Assembly: GCA_029721435.1 (NCBI GenBank)
Contig: CM056577.1
Coordinates: 118,356,219-118,420,218, forward strand
DNA: 64,000 nucleotides
Direction of reading: 5' to 3'
From: Gymnothorax reevesii
Taxonomy: Eukaryota > Chordata > Actinopteri > Anguilliformes > Muraenidae
Shown here: positions 44,986 through 57,752 of the stretch, in pieces
How the letters are laid out: each line of letters starts with the position of its first letter
How positions within the stretch are numbered: position 1 is the stretch's first letter
The notes under the pieces: model-generated
Seen by the model: only the letters and a program-made list of their open reading frames with translations
Databases searched by the model: none
What the model was told of the DNA's origin: nothing
Translations under genes and position numbers: made by a program

Positions 44986-45904
44986 GAAGGCATAGCAATG
45001 AACACTTTGCGTTAACTTCTGGTTTATTTCTGATTTTATAAAGAATAGACTGAATAGACTGTCTGCTGTTAAATGGTGTTCCCTACTTTTAAAAAATTCA
45101 CGGTCCACAGCAGTTGGATGGGGGTGTATGACTCAAACTCCACGCGTGTGGTTTTTATTTTTATGGCCTGTATCTTGATCTGTGGCGTTAAAGCTGGAAT
45201 AGATCAGTTACACCTCATTCACTTCAGTATTTTGTGAGGGTTGCATGGTTTACTCACTGCAAATGTCGAGGTGAGTCTAAACTTTTTTTCTTGATACAGA
45301 CTTTCGGGGAATTAAGAATAAAAATGCACGGAGAAAAGGCTGCAATTATGTAATTACTTTCACCACAGTGGAGTTTTTAAGGAGACGTAAGCATACAGTG
45401 AACAATATTTTCCACGAAAAATGCCTCATTTTATCATATTAGGAAATTGGACTTTTAAAAAGGCTTTCCTTACGTGTCTGTTTTGTTTTTTTTATCCTCA
45501 TGAGGGTGTTATACCTCTCAAAAATATAGTTGGTATCAAATCCTTGAACTTGCCTTAATTGTTTTTGTAGAAGAGGCCTGTCGGTTGCCCATGGCTCAAA
45601 ACAAGATATTGCTTGCTTTCTGATATTGTTGTTGTAGTTCTTATTATAGCAAAACTTTAATGGTTGGCACTTTTTAAAGCAAAAATTTACATCTGTGGTT
45701 CACAATGAACAAAGGAAGTAGTGAGTGGCTCTGATGGTTGTTCTGGTGGGTAGTATTTAGTGGAGCAAGTCGCACACATATATAAATACTTTTGTAAAAT
45801 CCAGGAAGTCTCGCTTGATATAAATTGATGCAGAAAACCATCAAAAAAAAAAAAAAGGCAAATGCACTTCCATCCTCTGATGAAAAAAAAAAACAAGAAA
45901 TGTG
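44986..45904. other. Intergenic, no gene recognised
   Basis: Several A/T homopolymers; no motif recognised. Confidence 0.4.
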
Positions 45905-47590
45905 AACTTCTTCCTCAATACTGTTGTGAGGGAGCAGGAGCCCACTCCAGCTAATTCTGTGTAAAAGGCAGGGCTACACCCCAGACAGCTCTCCGATGCA
46001 TTCACTCACACCTACAGACATTTCAGAATCTTCAATAGATGTGACATGCTGGCATACACTGAACAAAAATATAAACGCACGAACCAAAAATGCTGAGTTT
46101 AATTGACCTATAATGAAATATGCCCACAAATAGTGTTCATTGGTGTACTGAATGATTTGTTTTGCTCAATTCTGGTGACCCACTTCTCATTCATCTCTCC
46201 CTGGGAGATTACTCCTGCACTGTTATTTCGCCCCTGAGCTGCATAGAGCATAACGTTGTCAGTCAGCGCGACCACAGGCACTCCTAGCACCAGTTCAATA
46301 AAAGGCCACTGCAAAATGTGCACTAGCCACAAGTCATGAGGGAGCGTGCCATTGGCATGCTGAACACTAGGATATCTGTGACAGCGGTGTCAACACACAT
46401 GAATGTGCATCATTCCACCATCAGCAGGTTGGGAAGTCGATTCAGAGAGAATGGCACCACTGTGAATCATCCACATGCCCCACGCTCACGCAGGATCGGC
46501 ACATGCGGCTCCAGCACCTCCGTCATCGGCTCTGACCAGCCACCAGGACAGCTGACGAGACCGTCGGACTGCACAACTGGCGGATATCCGCTCAGACGGT
46601 CCGAAACCGCCTGGAGGGAGGCAGACCTCCGAGCCCGCTGACCACACCATGGTCTCGACCTGACTGCCGTCTGTCATCGGTACAGACTCGACTGGGCCAA
46701 CCGTAACCTTCGCTGGACGCTTGGACGGTGGAGGATGGTGTTATTCAGCAATGAATCACGATTCCAACTACCGCACTGATTACAGACAACGCGTATGGAG
46801 ATGAGTGGGCAAGCGCCACTGTCGTGCGTCGGGAGGCACATGGTAGTGCAAGAGTAACGGAACGGGCAGGCAAATGCCATAGACTGAGTACCCGTTTGCA
46901 TTTCGTTGACGGTGACTAGAACGGGCAGCGGTACCACAAAGAGATCCTAAGGCCGATAGTCGTACCGTTTGTGCGACTCCATCATGTGACATTCCAGCAC
47001 GACAATGCCTGGCCACACAGCATCTGAGTTTCTTGATGAGGAGGATGTCCCTGTTCACAATTGGGCAGCATATTCACCCGATATGTTGCCAATTGAACAT
47101 CTTTGGGATGTTCCGGATCGGTGGGTCAGACGTGTTCCGGTTTCAGAAAACACACGCCAGCTCCAAGTTGCGCTGCAGGAGAAATGGGATAACACACCAC
47201 CGTCCACTATTGACAACCTCGTGAACTCCATGCGCTGGAGGTGCACCGCTTCACGTGATGCTGATGGTGGACACACTCGTTATGGAGTGCTGTGAACTCT
47301 GCTCACTGACCCCCGCAGGGTTCAGGCTGTGATAAGTCTTGATTTGTGTACAGTAAATTGTTAGTCATGTTTCTGTTGCTTGAATACTAAGGCAAGAATA
47401 AAATAAAATTCGTTTTGTTGAAATATTTCCCAATTGATAAAATTAATTTGAAAAAAAAAAATCGCTTTGTGCGTTCATATTTTTGTTTAGTGTACAAACT
47501 CTGCACAGAAAGGACCCAGGCCAGACTCAAACCCATGGCTTTCTTGCAGTCAAGCAGCAGTATTACCCACTGCACCACCATGCAGCCCTA
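45905..47590 (-). repeat. tRNA-derived SINE copy split by a mariner/Tc1-like element
   Basis: The left part (45905-46054) has GGAGCCCACTCCAGCTAATTC and the body. The right part (47495-47590) has CAAACTCTGCACAGAAAGG and the minus-strand tRNA-like head with GGTGGTGCAGTGGGTAATAC (A box) and GGGTTTGAGTC (B box). Confidence 0.7.
46055..47494 (+). mobile_element. Tc1/mariner-type transposon with intact ends, dead transposase
   Basis: Both ends are present: CACTGAACAAAAATATAAAC and its inverted partner GTTCATATTTTTGTTTAGTG, each next to TA. The transposase starts MRERAIGMLNTRISVT at 46336 with an HTH domain. It changes frame or hits stops several times (after DLRAR at 46641 and later). Late blocks FQHDNAWPHS near 46990 and YSPDMLPIEHLWD near 47070-47110 are the second and third catalytic regions. 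1440 bp. Inactive. Confidence 0.88.
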
Positions 47591-47594
47591 AACA

Positions 47595-49765
47595 AATCTT
47601 GAATTCTGCTGAAGAACAACAGTCAATACACGTTGGTCTGTTTGATCACCTATATTCTTAAAGAAAGAACATTGTTAATTTTTATTGTGTGAAGGCAGAA
47701 TTTCCTTGCCCCCTCCATTAGGAATGAAAGCCCCATGCCGCATTTCTATGTATTACGCAGTATTAGAGGTAATTGCACAAGGTCAAATTTATCAAGGTGA
47801 ATCACTGGCCTCCTGTGTGTTGCGGCTCATTTCCAATTCCCCCATTTTTTTTTCTAGCCCAATATTCACACAAAACGGGATAATTGTTTATTTTCCTTTG
47901 AACTCTTCATTATCTAATAATTAGTAAGTTTTAGTGACCAAGCGTCGCAAGAACCACAAAGAATATATGTTGTCCCCAAGGTCTTATTGTGCTTGTTGCA
48001 GAATAGAAAACAATTACATACAAAATGAGTACCATTAAGCTCTGATGTAATATTCTCCCAACTTCGTTGACATTATTTTTCTTTCTTAAACATCAGTGTA
48101 ATGCAAAGTTGCCTCGTGATCATTTAGTTCGTCCACGATCGTTCATCATCTATCAGATGGCTATGATTGCTGGCCAGGTGTCATAACTTCCACCAATGAG
48201 CAGCCCGTTGTTTCAGATCAGTCCTGTTTTGATCAGAGATGATATTCCTCCTATCATGCATGTACTATACATGTTTGTAATATAGCCCATTAAGAACTAC
48301 GTGTCCTGATCTGATTGGGCATCTCAGCCAACGCTATTTATGATATATTGGGGTTAAGATTTTAAGCAATCTTGAATGGAAAGCACCCAATTCGAAAAAT
48401 TGCAAGCTTGTTAAAAGAATTTAATTGCAACGCGGTTAGAACAAAAACCAGAAAACACAGGGGCCTCCAGGACCGAGTTTGAAAACCAGTGTCCTAACTG
48501 TTCAACACCGTGAGGGATCAGAAACACCAAGCAGGTTTGACTCAGTTTACCTTGTCTCCGAATTCTTAAAGGGGCGCGGTCACAGCCGAGAATACGTAAT
48601 AAACTTGGTGAGAAAGGGATTTTTTTTCCCAATTTTGTCACTGTTGCAAACAGCGTGTAAGGAATGTGTAACATTTTATTTTTATACAAGCATGTTTAAG
48701 TGCTGCAAAGTCAGGACATGGACACTGGAAACCTTTACTTGTCTATCTTCAGATTTCACTGTCCATTATGCTGGATTACTGAGCGGTCCGTTTTAATGAT
48801 GACGTGACGCACTCTCATGTAATAAGTCATTTGAAATGCATTACAGTTTCAGTTTGGAGCTCTTCAAATGCACGCATCGCTATTTGCCTCAATGCGCTTA
48901 TGGATAAATAAATCCTATAATCATGAGCGCAAAGTTTAATTAAAATTAGCGACTAATAATTTTAGGATTGCAGTGATGTTCCCAATAAACACCCAGCAGC
49001 TTACGCCTCAGACTCGTTGATTTTATGGTGAACGTTGAAGAACGAAATAAATAGAAAATCAACTGTTAAAAATGTGACAAATATTTCAGGAGGACAGCGC
49101 GTGAATAAATATCCTTCCGTCTTGCGACTAGTAGCTCGTATCCATGCCTTGGGACACAAGACGACAGCAAATGTTTGGGCTTTCTAAGACAAAGGATAAC
49201 CTTAATATTTACAGCGCGTGGTTCAGAGTTCATGCCACTAGCAACTGCAGTTCCCTCAAGATAAGCTTGCAGCTAAACGCATCAATTGTATGAAACAGTC
49301 GATTGGACCCTCGTGGTTTAAAATAGTCTATTTAGATCGACTCCCAGAAATTTCGTAGGTTTCAGCTTCGCCTTTAGCAGCAGTACACATCAAGCTGTAA
49401 CGCCATTTTGAATTCAATTTCATCGCTAGTAAAATGGCGGTTTTCATTGGACAAGGAGTCCCGCCAGAATGCGTTAAAATTACAGGTCTCTTATTTGGGG
49501 TTTTGCAGGAACACGTTTTTAATGCAAATTTTGGAATATGTTAAAAGAACGTGAAATAGTCAATAATCTTGATCATTCGAACGTTTTAAAGCATGATTAC
49601 GCCAATCTCTAATGCAAGTCAAACAATTTAATTAACTTAGGAGCACATCACTACTCGGAGCACGAATTATGATCATAAGCTTTAATTATTGTAATAGTGA
49701 GTGTACCAATACCGCTTCCCATTTCAGGTCACAGTTTAGGAAATTCTGTCTTTCTTACAGTTGGT
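47595..49765. other. Intergenic, no gene recognised
   Basis: No coding family recognised. Around 48440-48500 is a phrase (GGGGCCTCCAGGACCGAGTT) common in fish repeats. Confidence 0.4.
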
Positions 49766-49781
49766 GGCTCTTAAAAGAGCC
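49766..49781 (-). promoter_or_regulatory. Histone 3' stem-loop of the H4 gene
   Basis: GGCTCTTTTAAGAGCC on the minus strand, 49 bases after the H4 stop, is the SLBP-binding hairpin of replication-dependent histone mRNAs. A purine-rich AAGAAAGACAGAA follows about 10-15 bases on, as a U7-binding downstream element would. Confidence 0.95.
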
Positions 49782-49829
49782 GTTTGGGTGAGTCACAAAA
49801 GCCTTGCCGAAAAAATCGTGGTAATCAGT

Positions 49830-50249
<420 letters not shown>

Positions 50250-52560
50250 CTAGAAAAGAAAAAGGCGGGTTCAACCCAGCCCAGTCTGTTTTTATGGCGG
50301 GATTATCATTTCAAAACAGGGTTGGGAGACGCATCATTTTCATGAAAAATGTGGATATCTGACTTATCAGTTTCTGATGAAAATTGCTTTTGACAAATAT
50401 ATTCAGGGGGTTATTGCCTGGAGCAGTTACTGCACGTTTTATTTTAGCACTGCAAATGTGAAAATCATTGAAAGTGTCTAGACTGTTGACTGTGTTTTTT
50501 TTTATTATCCCTGCGGAAATATAATTACCATTACAATCTGAGCATATAAATTTATCTCCTACTCCTTGCCAGTGTCCATAACGTTACATGACTTATGATT
50601 GTCTGATTTCTGTCCATTTTGTTTTTCCCCAGAAGTTGCTTTGAAGAAGTTGAAGTTCAGTAGTTGATGCAAATATGAACGGTGTACAAGTACAATTACC
50701 ACAGAACAGCGGAGTTATTTTCTGTTGCTCTAGTGATTTGTTTTTCAAACTCTTCAAATGTTTTGAGATGGAAGAGAAATTTAATGGGATTCAATTTGAC
50801 ATCAAACATTGTATTAATTGATGATGATAACATTATCTCTACTTTTTTATAAAAATAGAGATTACTTTGCAACTCAATATGTATTTTGAAATTCAAGTTA
50901 GACATTGTTATTCAGGTCATTTTTGATATGTCTGCTATGTTACGCATGCCAAAATTTTTAAATATTCAACAAGGAATAGAACCCTGAAATTGAGGCTTGC
51001 CGATATTGAATTTAAATTAGCTTGATTACTTAAAGTTAAATTAAATTCAATATCGGTAGGCCTTAATTTCCACCAAAAATGAACCCCACAATCAGTAAAA
51101 TTGAACTTTTTGATGAATTTAGGCAGCTCTGAAAAGAGCCTTCACATTTTTGAAATTCACTTGATCATTCTAAATTCGCTTGAAGGAAAAGTTCACCCAA
51201 AAATGAAAATTTACTTATCTACTCACCCCAAAGCGAATAGCGACAGCCTTAAAGGGTGAAGCTCATATGAAATGGAATGCTTTGCTATTCAAGTTACAGC
51301 ATTCAAACCTCAAACTGCAAAGTCACATAAACTAGATATAAACTCTGTACATAGCATAGTCCGGTGACAAACAAAGGAGAGTGTCTCATCAATATTGTTC
51401 TCCAGCATCCTGTCCTCTATGACTAGAGGCGGGATCATTACTTAAAAATGAGCTGAAAGACCAGCTCCGGCCATCAATAATGAAAGCTCTCGGTGGCTAC
51501 GGAGATTACCGTCTGTCATGCAAAAGTAGACGTGAGGCTAAGGTTATTGTTCAGATACATACAAAAAATGTCATCATCGCTACTGCTGCTCTCATGGTCC
51601 AATTTGACTAAATATACCCCGGATTTGTTTCTGTTGTGAGAAATTGTAACGCAAAGGGATAAACCCAACAGCGACAGCCTTAATGGGCGAAGCTCACAGT
51701 AAATAGAACTTATTGGGGCCATTGTGCAGGACTATGGCCAAAAAGAAAGTCTTCAGGACTGTGCATGTGCAGAGTGATAAACCCAGTGGTAACAGCCTTT
51801 TAGGGCGAAGCTTATGGAATGGAATCTTTCTCCAACTGTCCCAGATGATAGCTTCCATATGAAGGCTATTTTGGCTTCATTTTTGAACAGCATTAGGGAG
51901 TTGAGATGGTTGTTCCATCTTTATAATCAGTCTATGACTAATACTTAAAGAATCTGGGGTGACAATACGTAACCACCAATGGTGGTTCACGCCGCAAAGG
52001 TGTTTCTTGGAATAATTGATGCAAAGAGAGAAGAAATTCAGGAAATGCTCAGGAAATTATAATAATTAATAGTGTGCAAGACTAAGAAAACTTGGGATTT
52101 TTTATTTTTTATTTTTCCATTCTGAGATTAACAGGGTATCTCAGTGATATCCCAGCACTACTGTACTGTCAATTTACAATACTTCGCTGTGCACAAATTC
52201 ACCAAATTTTTTTTCCTCAAAAACGAAAAACTTGAATCACTCTTTTTTTTGTTGGAAAATCTCAATTTTCATAAAATGACCCAAGTGACCCTTTTCCCTA
52301 GTCCTGCACATGTATTATAGAAGCTTCATTAGTATGAACGTCTCAGAAATTTTAAACATTTAAATCTTGCTTAATTTTAGCGGAACTACTTGGTTTAAAC
52401 AAATATTAAAAAATCAAACGTTCAAATTCGTTGACGTTGCCCTAAAATAAAAAGAAGATATTTTAAATTCGAGATTGAGAAATGGGTGGATTGAGTAAGG
52501 AAATGAGGCGTTTCTTACAGCATGTTTGAAATTTTGGCGGTATTCGAATTTGTGAGAAGT
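50250..52560. other. Spacer between the H4 and H3 genes
   Basis: No further histone coding sequence found in either strand. It contains a degenerate histone-type stem-loop at 51123-51140 and three copies of a ~40-bp phrase at 51241, 51671 and 51789. Confidence 0.6.
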
Positions 52561-52602
52561 GTCCAATGATCACGTACAAAGGGCGGGCAGTATAGAGAGC
52601 GG

Positions 52603-52662
52603 GCCAATGAGAAATTTGTACAACCGTATCCAATCAGCTCAAGACGACTGTACTTTATAAAA
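52603..52662 (+). promoter_or_regulatory. H3 promoter: CCAAT boxes and TATA box
   Basis: GGGCCAATGAG at 52602-52611, TATCCAATCAG near 52627-52637 and TATAAAA at 52656-52662, about 60 bases before the ATG. Another GTCCAATGAT lies at 52561. This is the usual layout of vertebrate core-histone promoters. Confidence 0.9.
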
Positions 52663-52674
52663 CGGTGCAAATAA

Positions 52675-53133
<459 letters not shown>

Positions 53134-53162
53134 ACGATACCACTTTGACTATTGAATTCAAA

Positions 53163-53178
53163 GGCTCTTTTAAGAGCC
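53163..53178 (+). promoter_or_regulatory. Histone 3' stem-loop of the H3 gene
   Basis: GGCTCTTTTAAGAGCC, a perfect stem with the usual 4-base loop, 29 bases after the stop codon. Confidence 0.96.
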
Positions 53179-53179
53179 A

Positions 53180-55079
53180 CGTAGATTCGTTGAATAGCAA
53201 TTGTCCATTCCTCTTTTCTCCTAGTACGATGAGTGTGGCTTGATTGCGCGCGGCAGCTTCTAGATCTGAATTATGCACGAAATTTGTCGTGGGACTGTAG
53301 TATATTTCACTCTAATGAAATGGTGTCACTGTGTACCGTTACCAAATATCTGAACGACTGTTTCTCCGATGTGACTTAATTGTGGAAATTTTAAACCATT
53401 GCAACGAGCTCGACACTTGAAATAACCACTGAGAAGAAGAATAAATAACTTATTTCAGTGGTGTGGAGTGCACTGACTGAAACTTGGTGTCGTTATTATA
53501 GATGCTTGAATTAAAATAAAAACTAAATTGCAGATGACCCTCAACCAATCGCTCCTGCTGATATTTTTTTCTCTGTAATGTATAACAGCGTTTAAAGATG
53601 CACAAAATAGGCTAATTTGTTTAATTTGCTTGATTTTATTGAGATTTGTTGACATTCACATCGTTTACCTTTGAATCCCATTACAATCACTGTTATTCTA
53701 GTTTCATACCATTTGCCCGTCAGATCAGGAACTCTTTACAGAACAATCCACACGTTGCAATGGTGTAGTTTAGCCGTTATTTTATTGAAGGAATCGGATG
53801 ATTGATCAAATTTTTAAATCGCTGCTCTCCTTTGAGGAGACTGAGGTATGCAACTTCCACTAGTTCCCAAAGTTAGCATTCCGGAATGAATCGCGGTGAC
53901 GTTGATACCATAATAATGAAACTAACTATATCTCCAGAGAAGCAGTTTTCAAATAGCGAATTAATTGGAGGAAAGCTTTTCGACCAGTGCAGCATTGGAT
54001 AAAGGCTGTTTAGGGCATATAGCCCGCGCATCTGTAATATATCTGTCTATATATACACCTGTATATTTTGATCAAAATAGGTTTCAATAAATTAACAATA
54101 TCATATGTCTCAAATTCAATCGCCAATTACCAGCGGTGTGTGTCTGTGAAGCAGTGACGTTATAAACTGTCAACAAGCATTCATCCTTCCTGCGGTGTGA
54201 AAGGACTTTTTTTTCTGGTACGGACGCTACTCGGTCAGCTGATAGAAGATTATAAACTTTGAACCGTATCGATTCCGGTACTGTTGACCGTGTCCGAATT
54301 CGGGTCGAACTTGAGAGTTGAAAATTTCCATCGGTATATTCAGTTTAACAGATTAAAAAACGTATTAGACTGTGAATAACTGACACTTCCCGTACCTTCC
54401 TAAATGAAGCCTTCAATACATTGAACGAGCTGTGTTCCTGTTAATTAGAAGTTTAAATTCATGTTCTGAGAACAAAATCAAGCGAATACAGACCGTGATA
54501 CATTAAGTCACTGAAACGCCCCGGGATGATGCTGTACTAATCCTTATCACCTCTGAAAAGTTGGTCCACTTTTCACCAGGAACGAAAAATGTGGTGGGTA
54601 TGGGGATGTGTATGGAAAATACTTTGGGCAAAGATGAAATAATTGGGGCCCCCCCCCCATATATTTCGTTTAACACACCCGTTCAGCAACGCTACAGGCG
54701 ATTGCTCAATGAGGCCGACATGGTTTTCAAATCGCAAAGATAGTTAAACCTCAATCAAACTGACATTCGATGCTTAAGAAAAAATAGTTAAGGTTAAAAT
54801 TTCTGCAGGGAATTCCATCTGAATGCAAAGGGTGGCGCTGTGGACCAATTTATATCTATATTATAGTTTTAGTCTAAGAGCTAGCTGACATTTATTTGTC
54901 ATGGAGCCTACAAAAGCTTTGACTCTTTGGTGGGGTTGGTGTACCCTGCCTGACAACAGAAATCTATGTCTTAAGTGCAGCTACTGGTGGGTGTGGCCAG
55001 GGAGGCTTTTTATTACCGCCGCAAATTTTTTTATTTGATGTAGCAGCACAACTAACAGAACATTGGGCCTCTATCATCA
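53180..55079. other. Intergenic, no gene recognised
   Basis: No coding motif recognised. A C10 run lies near 54649-54658. Confidence 0.4.
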
Positions 55080-55875
55080 CAAAGTCCGCTCTAGTTTGAG
55101 AAACCTAGGGATGGTGTTTGATAAGTCCTTGTCTTGACACTCATTAAGTCTCTGACTAAATCTTGTTTTTTTTTCATCTGCGGAATATAAGCAAACTGAG
55201 GTCTGCGGTGACTCAGGCAGAGCTAGAAATGCTCATTCATGCCTTCATTTCATCCCGTATTGATCATAATGCACTGTTCTCTCCACTCAACAAATCTCCT
55301 CTCCATCGTTTACAATCCATTCAAAATGCTGCTGCTAGGCTTCTAACTAGATCAAGCAGACACACCCATATCGCCCCTCTCCTCTGTTCCCTACACTGTC
55401 TTTCTGTGATCTACAGGATTCAATTCAAAATACTCATTATAACACACAGAGCCCTACACGGTCAGTCACCTGCATATATCTCTGAACTCATTCACTCTCA
55501 CTCTGTTCCACGCTCTCTTAAATCCAATCCAAACTTGCTAGCCGTTCCCTGTACCCGCTTAAAGACTTGTGGTGATAGATGCAGCCACAGGAAAAGCTCT
55601 CCCCAGTGAAATTAGATGTGCAGACAGTGAAGAAAGTTTCAAAGTGAGATTGATGACCTATTTTTTTTTTTTTAGAATTGCCGTTTGCGTAGCTTTGTGG
55701 GTTTTTTTTTTTTTTTTTTTTAAGCTTATATTGATTTTATTTATTGAATTTTTGATGCTACCTTTTCCCATTGTGTCTAATGATCTGCTTTTGCTTTTAT
55801 TCCTGGTATGCACTGTAAAGCACTTTGTGATTTGTATGTGTGAAAAGTGGTATATAAATAAATTACTTACTTACT
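55080..55875 (+). mobile_element. L2-type LINE 3' end
   Basis: Begins with SSLRNLGMVFDKSLS near 55085, then FHLRNISKLRSAVTQAELE, HAFISSRIDHNALFSPL and QNAAARLLTRSSRHTHI at 55170-55380. The frame is open to 55609. The 3' end is TGTATATAAATAAATTACT followed by a (TTAC)n tail at 55862-55875. A different L2 subfamily from the copy at the window start. Confidence 0.85.
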
Positions 55876-56059
55876 AAAAGGCAGGGTACCACATTGTTTC
55901 ATAAGGAATCTGTTCACTTATCCTTCCTATTCGTTCGCGCTCATCAATCGACTTTAGTTTAGTTCTGCATATATTATTTACAGCATTATTTCTGACCCAT
56001 TGATAGCCTAAGAACAAAATTAATTGATTTAGCGAAAAGTTGTTTTAATAGCACATTCA

Positions 56060-56420
56060 ATATCGATTGTTGGCCCCAAAGAGGATGGGTCATTTGGAAA
56101 CTGTACCTGTTGGACCCATAGAAGTTGGACCCTTTACCCTAACTGTTGGCACCACATACCATTTACACATACCATTTGGGCCCCAGGCAAGTTGAACCCT
56201 AACCCAGTTAGACTCCAGACCAGTTGGGATAGGCTTAGGTTAGCGTTAGGGTCTGGGGCCCAAATAGCATTGGGTCCAACTGGGTATGGTCTGGAGTCCA
56301 AGTGGTCTGCAATCTAACTGGTTGGGTCCCAGTGGTCTTGGGTCCAACTGGTACTGAGTCCATTCAGTTAGGGTCCAACTGGTATGGGATCCAAATGACC
56401 TGCACCCTTAGCCAAGCAAG
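56060..56420. repeat. Degenerate ~20-bp minisatellite, GGTCCAACTGGTATGGG
   Basis: Variants of GGGTCCAACTGGTATGGG recur about seven times in the right half. The reverse-sense GTTGGACCC and TTGAACCC recur in the left half, so the tract is partly inverted around 56220. Confidence 0.7.
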
Positions 56421-57752
56421 GTCAATTATTCCATTATTATCAAAGTGCTGAAGTGCACATTGTTGGGTCAAAAATCCTGCTGTATATAATATATGTAGAA
56501 CTGAAGTCCTTCAGTATATTTGCAACAAGAAGAAACCGCATCAGTTTTAGAGTTATGCTATTTGTGCATAATGCTTGCTTCCATCCAGAGTGCCTTGCGC
56601 AACTTCTGTATTTAAAGTTTTTGTGTGACTATTTATAAACCTGCATCTGTATTCTATCTGCATTATACGGTATAGGTATGATTTGCTCAAGAATAGAGCA
56701 GCACTGTTCTACCTGAGAATCAAACTAGTAAATTTGAAATCATAACCCAATTTACTGCCCATTATGCTACGGTGCTGCCTCTTGAAGGTGCACTATGCAA
56801 GTTTGTTTAGTTTCTGCGCGATTATATTTCTGTCTCAATTCGCCGACATCTCTCCACGAACCGCTAGCTGCCAGCCTCTAAATTCATTGTAAAAAAAAAA
56901 AAAAACCTGGGCTCTGGAGACCACACAGATGCCACAAACCGCAAATGGGTCAGTGACATTTTTGAGTTTCAAAGCAGCAAAAAAGTTAAAATGAAGTTAT
57001 TAGTCAGGTTCAGCTTTTCCTGTGTAAATCCACATGTGTATTTTTGATTTTTGTGAGTGCCCCTCACAAAAGATGACAATATATGACATTTTCATGCATT
57101 TGCCTGTATACACCCCTTAAAAATGTCATGCGGTAAAACTCATTTATTTTCAATTTAATATTACAATGAATGGTAGAGGCTCTGTTACAAATAATCAAAA
57201 TGTAATTATTGATTTAAACAGATGCTATACCCTGTTGCAGAATGTCCACACGAGGATTTCAAATATTAGATATTTGTCTTTAAAGACAGCAGCATGTCAT
57301 TTGTCAACATTTGTTACATTTTTTTTCAATTAGAGAGGCAAAACTGCTTTAAAATCTGGCATATCTTTAGATTTTATTAGCTCTTCTTGATTGTGTTCAT
57401 TCACAATTTAACTTAATAGAGTATTTTGTATATTTATTTCAAAATTAAGCATTTTACCGTATGACATAGCACAATGCATTAGACCATAACACCAAATTGA
57501 AAATGGCTACTTCTGAAAAATCCCAAAGACACTCAGGGCTTTCAAAGTGAACCTTTTAATGACATTAAAATCTGTTTTCCAATTGAAAATCAAGAATCAT
57601 AATAAAACTATGTATTTGTTAATATTCATAACATTAATCTGATATACGAATAAAATATACTCATTAATAGTTCATTTATTCATATCTTTATTTACAGCAA
57701 GTCATTGAAGACACTTTATACTAGTGTTGATGATAAAGACTATAATTCAGGC

